A stretch of DNA of 64,000 bases, taken from Mycolicibacterium xanthum. Lineage in GTDB: Bacteria > Actinomycetota > Actinomycetes > Mycobacteriales > Mycobacteriaceae. Positions 43,611 to 53,437 of the stretch are shown piece after piece. Location of the stretch: the NCBI RefSeq assembly GCF_019710635.1, contig NZ_JAIFZS010000006.1, positions 62,001 to 126,000 on the forward strand. The letters run 5' to 3'. The notes below the pieces were generated by a model. That model was not told the origin of the DNA, searched no databases, and saw only the letters and a program-made list of their open reading frames with translations. How positions within the stretch are numbered: position 1 is the stretch's first letter; each line of letters starts with the position of its first letter. The position numbers and the translations under genes were made by a program.

Positions 43611-44617
43611 GTTTCGGTGTAGCGGTCGCCGCTGTCGGCGAGCAGCGTGACCACCGAGCCGCTGCAGCCCTGGGCGACCATGTCGGCGAGCAGGCCGAAT
43701 GCTCCGCAGATGTTGGTTCCGGTGGAGGGACCCACCCGTCGGCCCAGTACCCGGCTGACGTGGTGGGCCGCCGCCACCGACGCCGAATCGGGCACGCAGA
43801 TCATCCGGTCCACCACGCCGGGCAGGAACGACGGCTCCACCCTGGGCCTGCCGATGCCCTCGATCCGCGACGACAGCCCGGTCACCACATCGGGGTCGTC
43901 TTCGGTGTAGGACGGGTAGAACGCGGAGTTCTCCGGATCCACCACGCACAACCGGGTGGGATAGCGGCGGTAGCGGATGTATCGCCCGATCGTCGCCGAG
44001 GTCCCCCCGGTGCCCGCGCCCACCACGATCCAGTCGGGTATCGGGTGCGTCTCCTGCCCCATCTGGTCGAAGATCGATTCGGCGATGTTGTTGTTGCCGC
44101 GCCAGTCGGTGGCCCGCTCGGCGTTGGTGAACTGGTCCAGGTAGTGGCCGCCGGTCTCGTCGGCCAGCCGCTGCGCCTCGGCATACACCTGCGCCGACTC
44201 AGTGACGAAATGGCAACGGCCACCCTGTGATTGGATCAGCGCCACCTTCGCGGCACTCGTCGAAGCGGGCATCACCGCGATGAACGGCAGCCCGAGCAGC
44301 GCCGCGAAATAGGCCTCGGACACCGCGGTCGACCCGGAGGACGCCTCGATGACGGTGGTGTCCTCCCCGATCCAGCCGTTACACAGTCCGTACAGGAACA
44401 GCGAGCGCGCCAACCGGTGCTTGAGGCTGCCGGTGATGTGCGTCGACTCGTCCTTGAGGTACAGGGCCACATCGGCATCGGAGCACCAGGCGGCGGGCAG
44501 CGGGTAGCGCAGCAGATGGGTGTCGGCGCTGCGCCGGGTGTCGGCCTCGATCAGCCGCACCGCGTTGTCCACCCAGGAACGTGACTGGTGGCAGGCCGAT
44601 GCGGCCGGCTGATTCAC
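43514..44617 (-). CDS. PLP-dependent cysteine synthase/cystathionine beta-synthase family enzyme (Rv3684-like)
   Basis: 367 residues, GTG start overlapping the metallophosphoesterase stop by 4 nt. Fold-type II PLP enzyme: [23 protein letters not shown] contains the PLP Lys, [23 protein letters not shown] the substrate loop, [18 protein letters not shown] the phosphate-binding glycine loop. It is longer than CysK/CysM (about 310) because of a C-terminal region with [13 protein letters not shown]. Substrate unproven: O-acetylserine sulfhydrylase-like, or a cysteine desulfhydrase. Confidence 0.85.
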   Translation of the reverse strand: MNQPAASACHQSRSWVDNAVRLIEADTRRSADTHLLRYPLPAAWCSDADVALYLKDESTHITGSLKHRLARSLFLYGLCNGWIGEDTTVIEASSGSTAVSEAYFAALLGLPFIAVMPASTSAAKVALIQSQGGRCHFVTESAQVYAEAQRLADETGGHYLDQFTNAERATDWRGNNNIAESIFDQMGQETHPIPDWIVVGAGTGGTSATIGRYIRYRRYPTRLCVVDPENSAFYPSYTEDDPDVVTGLSSRIEGIGRPRVEPSFLPGVVDRMICVPDSASVAAAHHVSRVLGRRVGPSTGTNICGAFGLLADMVAQGCSGSVVTLLADSGDRYTETYFCDEWLTSHGLDPSASAEVLAEFERSGRWP

Positions 44618-45579
44618 CGCGCCGACACGGTCGGATATGACTGTCCCACATGGGTTTCGGCATCCGAACCCCCGGTGGGGGCGGCCACCAGGGTCAGCAG
44701 CGTGGCCTCGGGGCGGCAGCAGAATCGCAGTGGCGCAAACGGTGACGTGCCGATGCCGGCCGACACGTGCAGCTGGGTGTGGGCGCCCCACCGCGACGGA
44801 CCCTTGACCCGCGACCGGTCGAGTTCGCAGTTGGTGACGACGGCGCCGTAGAACGGCAGGCACAACTGGCCGCCGTGGGTGTGGCCGGCCATCACGAGTT
44901 GGTAGCCGTCGGCGGCGAACTCGTCCAGCACCCGCGGTTCGGGCGAGTGTGCCAGGCCCAGCGTCAGGTTCGCGGTCTGGCTGGCCGGCCCGGCGACGGT
45001 CGCGTAGCGGTCGCGGGACAGGTGCGGGTCGTCGACGCCGGCCGCCGCGACGTGCAGCCCGGCCACCTCGAACTCGCGTCGGGTGTGCGTCATGTCCAGC
45101 CAGCCGCGTTCGGTGAATGCGGCACGCAGATCCTGCCACGGCAGCGGCTCGCCGTGGATCCGGCGGCTCGGGTTGGTCACGTAGTTGGCCGGGTTCTTCA
45201 GCTTCGGGGCGAAATAGTCGTTGCTGCCGAACACGAACACCCCGGGCAGCGCCAGCAGATCGCCGAGGGCCTGCACCACGGCGGGCACCGCCTTGGGATG
45301 GGCCAGGTTGTCGCCGGTGTTGACCACCAGGTCGGGCTCCCAGCCGGCCAGTTCGCGCACCCACGCCTGCTTGCGGCGCTGGCTGGGGCGCATGTGGATG
45401 TCGCTGATGTGCAGCACCTTCAGCGGTGACGAACCCGGCGTGAGCACCGGCATCGTCGCCTCGCGCACCACGAACGCGTTGCGCTCGATCAACGAGGCGT
45501 ACCCGATCCCGGCCGCGAGCGTGCCCAGCGAGGCGACTGCGGTGGTCTTCAGGATCGATCCGGGTGAAGCATCAGGCAT
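44614..45579 (-). CDS. Calcineurin-like metallophosphoesterase (Rv3683-like)
   Basis: 321 residues. Metal-site motifs in order: LHISDIHM (D-x-H), NTGDNLAHP (GDN), FGSNDYFAP (GSND, the family's GNH/D) and [12 protein letters not shown] (GHTH). An N-terminal hydrophobic segment ([20 protein letters not shown]) suggests membrane anchoring or export. Resembles YaeI/YkuE-type phosphoesterases acting on lipid-linked substrates. It follows ponA2 on the same strand with a 56-bp gap. Confidence 0.88.
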   Translation of the reverse strand: MPDASPGSILKTTAVASLGTLAAGIGYASLIERNAFVVREATMPVLTPGSSPLKVLHISDIHMRPSQRRKQAWVRELAGWEPDLVVNTGDNLAHPKAVPAVVQALGDLLALPGVFVFGSNDYFAPKLKNPANYVTNPSRRIHGEPLPWQDLRAAFTERGWLDMTHTRREFEVAGLHVAAAGVDDPHLSRDRYATVAGPASQTANLTLGLAHSPEPRVLDEFAADGYQLVMAGHTHGGQLCLPFYGAVVTNCELDRSRVKGPSRWGAHTQLHVSAGIGTSPFAPLRFCCRPEATLLTLVAAPTGGSDAETHVGQSYPTVSAR

Positions 45580-45635
45580 GCAGGTGAGGATACTGCCCTC
45601 GGCTGTGCGGCACAGCGCTCACCGGCCCGACGGCG

Positions 45636-48095
45636 TCAGGGCGGTGGCGGCGCGGCCGGCGGCGGCGGCGGACCCAGCACCGGCACGGTGATCGGCGGCA
45701 GGCCGGGGATCTCGATGACCGTCTGGCCCACCGGCGGCGGCAGGCCAGGCGGCGGTGGGGCGCCCGGCGGGGGCGGCGGTGGCGCCGGCGGGATGCCGTT
45801 GGACACCTGGATCGTGATGATCGACCCCGGCACCGTCTGTCCGGTCGGCGAGGTGCCCACCACGGCGCCCTTCGGGGAGCCGCTGTTCACCGGGGTGGCC
45901 TCGTCGGCGACCTGGAAGCCGGCGTCGCGCAGCCGCTGCCGGGCGGTGTCCAGGCCCATGCCCGCGACGCTGGGCACCCGCGAGCCCGGCGCCCCGTCCA
46001 CGTAGCGCGGATCCGTCGGCGGGAGCACCACGTCGCCGAACATGGTGGCGATCGGGTTCATCGCGGTGAACCACGTCCGGGCGGGCTCGTTGCCGCCGAA
46101 CAGGTTGCCGCTGCCGCACTGCCGCAGCGGGAAGGAGCACAGGGCGCCGGGTGCGGTCGAGTCGTCGTAGATGTAGTTGGCCGCGGCGAGCTGGTTGGTG
46201 AAGCCCAGGAAGCCCGCCGAGCGGCTCGCCTCGGTGGTTCCGGTCTTGCCCGACATCGGCAGGCTCCACCCCACCGAACCGGCGGCGCCGGCTGCGGTAC
46301 CCGCACCGGTGTCGTCCTTGCTCATCGCGACGGCCAGCGTGTTGGCCAGGCCTTCGGGGACAACCTGCTCACAGGTCTCGGTGGTGACCGACACCTCGTC
46401 ACCGTTGCGATCGAACACGGCCTGGATGGGACTGGGCGGGCACCAGGTGCCGCCGGAGGCCAGCGTGGCGGCGACGTTGGACAGCTCCAGCGCGTTCACC
46501 TCGATCGGGCCCAGCGTGAACGAGCCCAGGTTCTGCCGTTTGACGAAGTCGGCCAGGCTCTCGTTGCTCTCGGGGTCGTAGTCGCGCGCGGTGCCGGGCA
46601 GCGCGTAGGAGCGCAGCCCCAGCTTGACCGCCATGTCCACGGTGCGCTGCACACCGACCTGCGCGATCAGCTTGGCGAACGCCGTGTTCGGCGAGGTCGC
46701 CAGCGCATCGGTGACGTTCATCGAACCGCGGTAGTTGCCCGCGTTCTGCACGCACCACGTCGCCGGCGGGCAGCCGCGCGCGCCGCCGGTGCCCAGACCC
46801 TTGGCCTCGAACCGGGACGGCGCCTCCAGCTGGGCGTTGATCCCCATGCCCATCTCCAGCGCCGCGGCGGTGGTGAACACCTTGAAGATCGAGCCCGCAC
46901 CATCACCGACCAGCGAGAACGGCTGTGGCTGCATGGTCTCGCCGGCATCGAGGTTCAGCCCGTAGGTGCGGTTGCTGGCCATCGCGAGCACCGGATGGGA
47001 TTCCTTGCCGGGCCGGATCACGCTCATCACGCTGGCGACGCCCGTGATGTCGGAGCTGGCGACGCTGTCGATCGCGGACTTCACCGAGGCCTGCACGTCG
47101 GGGTCCAGCGTCGTCCTGATCAGGTATCCGCCCTTGGCCACCTGGTCCTTGCTCAGCCCCGCCCGCGCGAGGTAGTCCAGCGCATAGTCGCAGAAGAACG
47201 CCCGGTCACCGGCCGCGATGCAACCCCGGGGCAGCTCGTTGGGCTGCGGCAGCACGCCCAGCGGCTGGTTTCTGGCCTCGCGCAGCTCGTCGGCGTACTC
47301 GGGCAGGTTCTCGATCATGGTGTCCAGCACCACGTTCCGCCGGGCCAGCGCACCGTCCGGGTTGGTATAGGGGTTCAGGGTGCTGGTCGACTGCACCATG
47401 CCGGCCAGCAGGGCCGCCTGCTGCCAGTTCAGCTCCGAGGCGTCGATCCCGAAGTAGGTCCGCGCGGCATCCTGGACGCCGAACGCACCGTTGCCGAAGG
47501 ACACCAGGTTCAGGTAGCGGGTCAGGATCTCCGGCTTGGTGAACGTCTTGTCCAGCGTCAGCGCCATCCTGATCTCGCGCAGCTTGCGCGCGGGGGTGGT
47601 CTCGATCGCGGCGCGCTTCTCGGCGTCGGTCTGGGCGATCACCAGCAGCTGGTAGTTCTTGACGTACTGCTGCTCGATGGTGGAGCCGCCGCGGGTGTCG
47701 AGGTTGCCCGAAAGATAGCCGGACAGGCCGGTCAGGGTGCCCTGCCAGTCGACACCGTTGTGTTCGGCAAACCTCTTGTCCTCGATGGAGACGATCGCCA
47801 GCTTCATCGTGTTGGCGATCTCGTCGCTGGGCACCTCGAAGCGGCGCTGGGTGTAGAGCCAGGCGATCGGGTTGCCCTTGGCGTCGACCATCGTGGACAC
47901 CTGGGGCACCTCGCCCTCGACGAGTTGGGCGGATCCGTTGGCGACCACGTCGGAGGCCCGGTTGGACATCAGCCCGATTCCGCCGACGACGGGGAACATC
48001 AACCCGGCGGCGATGACGCTGGCGAGCAGGCAGCACCAGGCGAGCTTGATGACCGTGACCGCGGTGGGCGGCTTGGTCGGGGGGTGCTCCGGCAT
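45636..48095 (-). CDS. ponA2: Bifunctional class A penicillin-binding protein PonA2 with PASTA domain
   Basis: 819 residues. Short cytosolic N-terminus, one membrane helix (about 15-45), glycosyltransferase GT51 domain (AIVSIEDKRFAEHNGVDWQG; RGGSTIEQQYVKN), transpeptidase domain with Ser402-x-x-Lys405 (GAGSIFKVF), SPNTAF (SxN) and SGKTGTTEASRSAGF (KTG), then one PASTA domain (RVPSVAGMGLDTARQRLRDA) and a Pro-rich tail. It polymerises and cross-links peptidoglycan; in mycobacteria it matters for stress survival. Divergent from whiB4 as in M. tuberculosis (Rv3682/Rv3681c, recalled). Confidence 0.95.
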   Translation of the reverse strand: MPEHPPTKPPTAVTVIKLAWCCLLASVIAAGLMFPVVGGIGLMSNRASDVVANGSAQLVEGEVPQVSTMVDAKGNPIAWLYTQRRFEVPSDEIANTMKLAIVSIEDKRFAEHNGVDWQGTLTGLSGYLSGNLDTRGGSTIEQQYVKNYQLLVIAQTDAEKRAAIETTPARKLREIRMALTLDKTFTKPEILTRYLNLVSFGNGAFGVQDAARTYFGIDASELNWQQAALLAGMVQSTSTLNPYTNPDGALARRNVVLDTMIENLPEYADELREARNQPLGVLPQPNELPRGCIAAGDRAFFCDYALDYLARAGLSKDQVAKGGYLIRTTLDPDVQASVKSAIDSVASSDITGVASVMSVIRPGKESHPVLAMASNRTYGLNLDAGETMQPQPFSLVGDGAGSIFKVFTTAAALEMGMGINAQLEAPSRFEAKGLGTGGARGCPPATWCVQNAGNYRGSMNVTDALATSPNTAFAKLIAQVGVQRTVDMAVKLGLRSYALPGTARDYDPESNESLADFVKRQNLGSFTLGPIEVNALELSNVAATLASGGTWCPPSPIQAVFDRNGDEVSVTTETCEQVVPEGLANTLAVAMSKDDTGAGTAAGAAGSVGWSLPMSGKTGTTEASRSAGFLGFTNQLAAANYIYDDSTAPGALCSFPLRQCGSGNLFGGNEPARTWFTAMNPIATMFGDVVLPPTDPRYVDGAPGSRVPSVAGMGLDTARQRLRDAGFQVADEATPVNSGSPKGAVVGTSPTGQTVPGSIITIQVSNGIPPAPPPPPPGAPPPPGLPPPVGQTVIEIPGLPPITVPVLGPPPPPAAPPPP

Positions 48096-48405
48096 GGGTA
48101 CAGACTAGCTACCGATTAGCTGTGCCCCAGCGCGCCCATTCTCCCGGCAGCCCGGGATCACCGGGCGCGGCCAGCGCGGAAACCGCGAAAACGTCGATCA
48201 GGCGGTGCTGACGGCACGGTCGTCCCAAAAAAGTGGTCACAGATGTATTGCGCCGAACCGCCCTGACCACCTAAGTTAGGCACACAGTGCGATGCAGGTC
48301 ACACCTGCACCATGCTGTGTGGCGTAGATCGCATTCTGCGACCGGCGTCAGGAGGGAACAGCCGTCTGCGTTGTCGGGGCGCGGCCAGAACGAAGGGGAT
48401 CGCTG
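48096..48405. promoter_or_regulatory. Divergent ponA2/whiB4 control region with palindrome GCAGGT-CAC-ACCTGC
   Basis: No gene in these 310 bp. A perfect 6-3-6 palindrome occupies 48294-48308, about 100 bp before whiB4, and AAGTTAGGCAC is nearby at about 48273. The region must contain promoters for both genes. No terminator is seen. Confidence 0.4.
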
Positions 48406-48762
48406 GTGTCCGGTATCAAGCCCGTCGCACGCAAGACCACCGTCAGTCCGTCCGCCCAGTCCATTCTGCACGGTGCGGAGGCAGAAGCCCGTATTGCGTG
48501 GGTTTCGCAGGCCAGATGTCGCCAGACCGATCCGGACGAACTCTTCGTCCGCGGTGCCGCACAGCGCAAAGCCGCGGTGATCTGCCGTCATTGCCCGGTG
48601 ATCGCGGAGTGCGGCGCCGATGCCCTGGACAACCGCGTCGAGTTCGGCGTGTGGGGCGGAATGACGGAGCGTCAGCGGCGCGCTCTGCTCAAGCAGCATC
48701 CCGAGGTAATTTCCTGGGCCGACTTCTTCGCGGCTCAGCGCAAACACCGCACCGCCGGCTGA
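48406..48762 (+). CDS. whiB4: Iron-sulfur redox regulator WhiB4
   Basis: 118 residues, GTG start. Four cluster cysteines Cys38-x21-Cys60-x2-Cys63-x5-Cys69 (ARCRQTDPDELF, ICRHCPVIAEC), the WhiB turn GVWGGMTERQRRALL, and a C-terminal basic/aromatic region. WhiB4 senses oxygen and NO through its 4Fe-4S cluster and controls antioxidant genes. Position beside ponA2 and the two ATPase genes identifies it as WhiB4 among the Wbl family. Confidence 0.94.
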   Translation: MSGIKPVARKTTVSPSAQSILHGAEAEARIAWVSQARCRQTDPDELFVRGAAQRKAAVICRHCPVIAECGADALDNRVEFGVWGGMTERQRRALLKQHPEVISWADFFAAQRKHRTAG

Positions 48763-48785
48763 CCGGCTCATTCACAGGCGGTTGA

Positions 48786-49916
48786 TCAAGCCGCCGGAGC
48801 TTCGCCGGTTATCTGGTCGGCGATGGCCTGCAACGCATCGAGGTCGGACACGTCGAACGGCAGGGACGGCACCCCGACGATCGCGACATGCGGGTTGGCT
48901 CCGGTGAACCGCGACAACAGCCGTATCTCCCGTCGTGCCGTCGAGGCGCGGTCGGCGTGGATCTGCAGGGCCGCGGCCGCCACCGAGCCCGGATCCGTCT
49001 TCTGTAGTTCGGCCGCCGCCTCGGCCGCCTTGTCGGCGTGCAGCTCGCACAGCGTCGGATGCGTGCGATTGAGGATCAGCCCGGCCAGCGGCATGTGCTC
49101 GGTGGAGAGCCGCTCGACGAAGAACGATGCCTCCCGCAGCGCGTCGGGTTCGGCCGCCGACACCACCACGAACTGGGTGCCCCGGCGCTTGAGCAACTCG
49201 TAGGTGCGGTCGGCCTTCTCCCGGAACCCGCCGAACGTCGCGTCCAGCGACTGCACGAACTCCGCGGCGTCCGAGAGCATCTGCGAGCCCAAGATCGTCG
49301 ACATGGCCTTCATGGCCAATCCGACCGCACCGGTGACCAGGCGCCCGATGCCGCGGCCCGGGGCCAGCAGCAGCCGCCACAACCGGCTGTCCATGAAACT
49401 ACCCAGCCGCTTCGGGGCGTCGAGGAAGTCCAGCGCGTTTCGCGACGGCGGGGTGTCGACCACGACCAGGTCCCACTTGTCCTCGGCGAGCAGCTGGCCC
49501 AGTTTCTCCATGGCCATGTATTCCTGCGTGCCGGCCAGCGAGGTCGCCACCGTTTGGTAGAACTGGTTCTCCAGGATCGCGTCGGCCCGGTCGTCCCCGG
49601 AGTACTGCACCACCATCTCGTCGAACGTGCGCCGCATGTCGAGCATCATCGCGTGCAACTCGCCGGACACCTCCGGCGCCAGCGGCACCCGCTGCGGTGA
49701 GTTGCCCAGGTCGCGGATGCCCAGCGCCTGAGCGAGCCGCTTGGCCGGGTCGATCGTCAGGACCACCACGGTGCGTCCGTACTCGGCGGCCCGCAGCGCC
49801 ATCGCGGCTGCCGTCGTGGTCTTGCCGACGCCGCCCGCGCCGCAGCAGACGATCACCCGGTTCGACGTGTCACGCAGGATCGCGGCCATGTCCAGCGCAG
49901 GCGGGGTTGTGCTCAT
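48786..49916 (-). CDS. ArsA/Get3-like anion-transporting ATPase, second subunit (Rv3680-like)
   Basis: 376 residues. P-loop [21 protein letters not shown] near residue 25, switch [14 protein letters not shown], switch [17 protein letters not shown]. ArsA-type deviant Walker ATPase that works as a dimer with the neighbouring gene product; the M. tuberculosis pair is reported to protect against glycerol and nitric oxide toxicity. The glpK gene in this window is of interest in that light, but no direct link is visible. Thirteen bases follow the upstream partner. Confidence 0.9.
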   Translation of the reverse strand: MSTTPPALDMAAILRDTSNRVIVCCGAGGVGKTTTAAAMALRAAEYGRTVVVLTIDPAKRLAQALGIRDLGNSPQRVPLAPEVSGELHAMMLDMRRTFDEMVVQYSGDDRADAILENQFYQTVATSLAGTQEYMAMEKLGQLLAEDKWDLVVVDTPPSRNALDFLDAPKRLGSFMDSRLWRLLLAPGRGIGRLVTGAVGLAMKAMSTILGSQMLSDAAEFVQSLDATFGGFREKADRTYELLKRRGTQFVVVSAAEPDALREASFFVERLSTEHMPLAGLILNRTHPTLCELHADKAAEAAAELQKTDPGSVAAAALQIHADRASTARREIRLLSRFTGANPHVAIVGVPSLPFDVSDLDALQAIADQITGEAPAA

Positions 49917-49929
49917 CGGTTTCCTCCGA

Positions 49930-50955
49930 TCACCGCACGCCCTGATGAGCGAGCGCTTCGGCCAATTCGTACAGGCTTCCGAGGTCGACACCGTCGGGCA
50001 GGGTGGGCAGCTCCAGCCGTGGAACGTCGATCTCGACGAGCTGTTCGGCGCTCTCGGCACGGGCGGCGATCCGGGTCGCGTGTTGGATCGTCTCGGTGAG
50101 CAGGCCGGCGAAGTCGGCGTCCGACAACGTGATACCGACGCTGGTCAGCCCAGCTCGCACCGCGTCGGCGTCGATGTCGCCCTCGGCGGCCTTGGCGAGG
50201 GCGTCGGGTGACAGGTGGGCCGGAATGGTGCGGTTGACGATGACGCTGCCGATCGGCAGCTCTATCTGCCGCAGTTCGTCGATCGCCTCGACGGTCTCTT
50301 GGATCGGCAGCGACTCCAGCAGCGTGACCAGGTGAATCGCGGTCAGGTCGGAGTGCAGCAGCTGCACCACGCCCTCGGCCTGTGAATGCACCGGCCCGCC
50401 CTTGGCGAGGTCGGAGACGGCCTTGGTGACGTCGAGGAACCGCGCGATACGGCCGGTCGGCGGGGAGTCGACGACGATGGCGTCGTAGCAGGCCTGCTTG
50501 CCCCGCTCGCCGGGCGAGCGGGTGACGATCTCCTTGATCTTGCCGGTCAGTAGCACGTCCCGGAGGCCGGGCGCGATCGTCGTCGCGAACTCGATGGCGC
50601 CGATTCGGCGCATCGCCCGGCCGGCCAACCCCAGGTTGTAGAACATGTCGAGGTATTCCAGGAACGCCGCCTCGGTGTCGATGGCCAGCGCGTTGACCTG
50701 ACCGCCGCCGTCGGCGGTCGCGATCTTGACCTCTTCGTAGGGCAACGGCGGCACGTCGAACAACTGCGCAATCCCCTGGCGCCCTTCGACTTCGACCAGC
50801 AACACCTTGCGGCCGCCGGCCGCCAGCGCCAGGGCCAGGGAGGCCGCGACCGTCGATTTGCCGGTACCGCCTTTGCCGGTGACGAAATGAAGGCGCGCCT
50901 TGGTCAGTCGGGACGGCCAACCGATCGTCTTCGATCCGTTTGGTGTGGTAGCCAC
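49930..50955 (-). CDS. ArsA/Get3-like anion-transporting ATPase, first subunit (Rv3679-like)
   Basis: 341 residues. P-loop [22 protein letters not shown] near residue 27 (signature Lys present), [17 protein letters not shown] in place of the usual switch I, and switch [20 protein letters not shown]. Forms a two-gene operon with the Rv3680-like gene. ATG 50955. Divergent from the small DUF4177 gene with 48 bp between. Confidence 0.9.
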   Translation of the reverse strand: MATTPNGSKTIGWPSRLTKARLHFVTGKGGTGKSTVAASLALALAAGGRKVLLVEVEGRQGIAQLFDVPPLPYEEVKIATADGGGQVNALAIDTEAAFLEYLDMFYNLGLAGRAMRRIGAIEFATTIAPGLRDVLLTGKIKEIVTRSPGERGKQACYDAIVVDSPPTGRIARFLDVTKAVSDLAKGGPVHSQAEGVVQLLHSDLTAIHLVTLLESLPIQETVEAIDELRQIELPIGSVIVNRTIPAHLSPDALAKAAEGDIDADAVRAGLTSVGITLSDADFAGLLTETIQHATRIAARAESAEQLVEIDVPRLELPTLPDGVDLGSLYELAEALAHQGVR

Positions 50956-51003
50956 GAGTGCATGCTAACCAAGGGGAGTGGCCGGCCGGATAAGCTCACC
51001 GGC

Positions 51004-51165
51004 ATGAGTGAACCGACCCGTTGGGAGTATGCGACCGTTCCCCTGCTGACGCACGCCACCAAGCAGATCCTCGACCAGTGGGGCGAGGACGGATGGGAGC
51101 TGGTTTCGGTGCTTCCGGGGCCGACCGGTGAGCAGCACGTCGCCTACCTGAAGCGACCGAAGTGA
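51004..51165 (+). CDS. DUF4177 small protein (Rv3678A-like)
   Basis: 53 residues: MSEPTRWEYATVPLLTHA, then KQILDQWGEDGWELVSVLPG, the DUF4177 signature (W-G-x-D-G-W-E-L-V). Probably binds a partner or ligand; function unknown. Its TGA overlaps the GTG of the RidA gene (GTGA). Confidence 0.88.
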   Translation: MSEPTRWEYATVPLLTHATKQILDQWGEDGWELVSVLPGPTGEQHVAYLKRPK

Positions 51166-51617
51166 CCGCCTCGGCACGGCTGGCGGAGTTGGGGATCGCG
51201 CTGCCGGAGGTGGTCGCTCCGGTGGCCGCCTACCTGCCCGCCGTGCAGACGGGGAACCTCGTTTTCACCGCCGGTCAGCTGCCGATGGTGGAGGGGAAGC
51301 TTCCGCTCGCCGGCAAGGTCGGCGGCGAGGTGTCCGCCGACGATGCCAAGAAGCTGGCCCGGCAGTGCGCGCTCAACGCGCTGGCGGCGGTCGACGCGCT
51401 GGTCGGGATCGATTCGGTGGTGCGGGTGGTCAAGGTCGTCGGGTTCGTCGCCTCGGCGCCCGGCTTCGGCGGCCAGCCGGCCGTGGTGAACGGGGCCTCG
51501 GAGCTGTTCGGTGAGGTGTTCGGTGAAGCGGGCCGGCACGCCCGGTCGGCGGTCGGGGTGTCCGAGCTGCCGCTCGACGCGCCGGTGGAGGTCGAAGCGA
51601 TTTTCGAGGTCGGGTGA
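51162..51617 (+). CDS. RidA/YjgF/UK114-family protein (Rv3678c-like)
   Basis: 151 residues, GTG start. YjgF fold: LVFTAGQLPMVEGKLPLAGKVGGEV, NALAAVDALVGIDSVVRVVKVVGFV, HARSAVGVSELPLDAPVEVEAIFE, where the Arg of the imine deaminase site corresponds to HARSAVG. RidA proteins hydrolyse reactive enamine/imine intermediates. The stop codon lies in the first copy of a 26-bp tandem repeat. Confidence 0.88.
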   Translation: MTASARLAELGIALPEVVAPVAAYLPAVQTGNLVFTAGQLPMVEGKLPLAGKVGGEVSADDAKKLARQCALNALAAVDALVGIDSVVRVVKVVGFVASAPGFGGQPAVVNGASELFGEVFGEAGRHARSAVGVSELPLDAPVEVEAIFEVG

Positions 51618-51724
51618 GCGACGATCGGACAGAGGTCGCGTGAGCGACGATCGGACAGAGGTCGGGTGAGCGACGATCAGACAGAGGTCGCGTGAGCGAC
51701 GATCAGACAGAGGTCGGGTGAGCG
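51606..51724 (+). repeat. 26-bp tandem repeat, four full copies plus a partial, at the ridA-hydrolase junction
   Basis: Copies start at 51606, 51632, 51658, 51684 and 51710 (partial). Unit starts GAGGTCGGGTGAGCGACGAT and ends CGGACA or CAGACA; odd and even copies alternate GGG/GCG before TGAG. Every copy holds GTGAG. The first TGA ends ridA; the last GTG (51718) starts the hydrolase. Because 26 is not a multiple of three, internal GTGs run into stops, so 51718 is the only usable start. Confidence 0.95.
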
Positions 51725-52533
51725 GACTCGAGCATCCCGCCTACGGCCTGCTGAGGCCGGTGACCGAGTCCGCCTCGGTGCTGCTGTGCGACAACCCGGG
51801 CCTGATGACGCTGGAGGGCACCAACACCTGGGTGTTGCGGGGCGCGGGTAGCGACGAGATGGTCGTCGTCGACCCGGGGCCCGACGACCCGGCCGGCGTT
51901 GCGGACGAGCACATCGAGCGGCTGGCCGCGCTCGGCCCGATCCCGCTGGTGCTGATCAGCCACCGGCACAGCGACCACACCGGCGGCATCGACCGGATCG
52001 TCGAGCTGACCGGTGCGGTGGTGCGGTCGGTGGGCAGCGGGTTCCTCCGTGGCCTCGGCGGGCCGCTGTCCGACGGCGAGGTGATCGATGCGGCCGGGCT
52101 GCGGATCACCGTGCTGGCCACCCCCGGCCACACCGCCGACTCGGTGTCGTTTCTCGTCGACGACGCCCGCGCCGAGGAGCCGGGGGCGGTGCTGACCGCC
52201 GACACCATCCTGGGCCGTGGGACCACCGTGATCGACCGCGAGGACGGCGATCTCGGCGACTACCTGGAGTCGCTGCGCCGACTGCGTGGACTTGGGCACC
52301 GCCGGGTGCTGCCCGGCCACGGTCCCGAACTCGACGACATGGTGGCGGTCAGCGACGGCTACCTGGCCCACCGTGAGAAACGCCTGGATCAGGTCCGCGG
52401 CGCGCTACGGGAGCTGGGCGAGGGTGCGAGCACCCGCGAGGTGGTCGAGCACGTCTACACCGACGTCGACGAGAAACTGTGGGATGTCGCCGAATGGTCG
52501 GTACAGGCCCAGTTGGACTACCTGCGCCGCTGA
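51718..52533 (+). CDS. Metallo-beta-lactamase-fold hydrolase, LACTB2/GloB type (Rv3677c-like)
   Basis: 271 residues. Zinc ligands: HRHSDHTGG (H-x-H-x-D-H), TPGHTADS, and a later VLPGHGPE; EGTNTWVL near the N-terminus is typical of the LACTB2-like group. C-terminal winged-helix-like region (STREVVEHVYTDV...EWSVQAQLDYL). Likely a hydrolase of thioesters or RNA; substrate unproven. Start fixed by the repeat array at 51718. Confidence 0.9.
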   Translation: MSGLEHPAYGLLRPVTESASVLLCDNPGLMTLEGTNTWVLRGAGSDEMVVVDPGPDDPAGVADEHIERLAALGPIPLVLISHRHSDHTGGIDRIVELTGAVVRSVGSGFLRGLGGPLSDGEVIDAAGLRITVLATPGHTADSVSFLVDDARAEEPGAVLTADTILGRGTTVIDREDGDLGDYLESLRRLRGLGHRRVLPGHGPELDDMVAVSDGYLAHREKRLDQVRGALRELGEGASTREVVEHVYTDVDEKLWDVAEWSVQAQLDYLRR

Positions 52534-52546
52534 AGCCGCTGATTTG

Positions 52547-52609
52547 CGCCGAACTGGCATTCCGGCAGGCTGCTACTCGAACTTCCGCAGCCGGAATGCC
52601 ATTTCGGCG
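52547..52609. repeat. Palindromic intergenic element between converging genes; likely bidirectional terminator
   Basis: CGCCGAACTGGCATTCCGGC (52547-52566) pairs with GCCGGAATGCCATTTCGGCG (52590-52609), one mismatch in 20, loop 23 nt. The right arm contains the complement of GCCGAAATGGCATTCC, the core of the element at 13781-13841. It sits between the convergent hydrolase and crp genes. Confidence 0.8.
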
Positions 52610-52660
52610 GAACTCACGGGCGGAACTTGGCTGGCGGGCCCGGTGCAGGATGCTCGCTCG

Positions 52661-53335
52661 TTACCTCGCGCGGCGTGCCAACCGCTCGGAATCGCTGATC
52701 AGCACGCTCTTGCCCTCGAGACGAATCCAGCCGCGGTGGGCGAAATCGGCGAGCGCCTTGTTGACGGTCTCGCGCGAGGCGCCGACGAGTTGCGCGATCT
52801 CTTCCTGGGTGAGGTCGTGGGTGACCCGCAGCGCGCCGCCCTCCTGGGTGCCGAAGCGTTGCGCGAGTTGCAGCAGTTGCTTGGCCACCCGGCCGGGCAC
52901 ATCGGTGAAGATCAGATCGGCCAGGTTGTTGTTGGTGCGGCGCAGGCGGCGGGCCAACACCCGCAGCAACTGTTCGGCGATCTCGGGGCGGTCGGCGATC
53001 CAGGCCTTCAACGCCTCGCGGTCCATCGAGACGGCACGCACCTCGGTGATCGTGGTGGCGCTGGACGTGCGCGGTCCGGGATCGAAGATCGACAGCTCAC
53101 CGAACATGTCCGACGGACCCATGATCGTGAGCAGGTTCTCCCGGCCGTCGGGTGACCGCCGGCCGATCTTCACCTTCCCCGAGATGATGATGTACAGCCG
53201 GTCGCCGGGCTCGCCCTCGGCGAACACGGTGTGCCCGCGGGGAAAGTCGACGGGTTGCAGTTGCTTGGTCAGCGCGGAAACGGCGCTGGGTTCGACCCCC
53301 TGGAAGATTCCGGCCCTGGCCAGGATCTCGTCCAC
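52661..53335 (-). CDS. crp: cAMP receptor protein-type regulator Crp
   Basis: 224 residues. Cyclic-nucleotide-binding domain (about 10-125) with [18 protein letters not shown], the cAMP-binding phosphate cassette, a long dimerisation helix, and a helix-turn-helix near 170-200 ([29 protein letters not shown]). Global regulator recognising TGTGA-N6-TCACA-like sites; one such site lies at 62866-62881 in this window. Corresponds to Rv3676. Confidence 0.95.
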   Translation of the reverse strand: MDEILARAGIFQGVEPSAVSALTKQLQPVDFPRGHTVFAEGEPGDRLYIIISGKVKIGRRSPDGRENLLTIMGPSDMFGELSIFDPGPRTSSATTITEVRAVSMDREALKAWIADRPEIAEQLLRVLARRLRRTNNNLADLIFTDVPGRVAKQLLQLAQRFGTQEGGALRVTHDLTQEEIAQLVGASRETVNKALADFAHRGWIRLEGKSVLISDSERLARRAR

Positions 53336-53437
53336 GTTGCCCCTCTTAAAGCTGTTAGGTGATCAGACATGCGCACAATGACCTCGAGATGGATCGTGCG
53401 ATCAGTCTAGAGGCATGCCCTTCGTGACCAGCCCACG

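Noticed and set aside
51606-51724. CRISPR-like direct repeats
   Set aside because: The copies are head to tail without spacers, so this is a simple tandem array.
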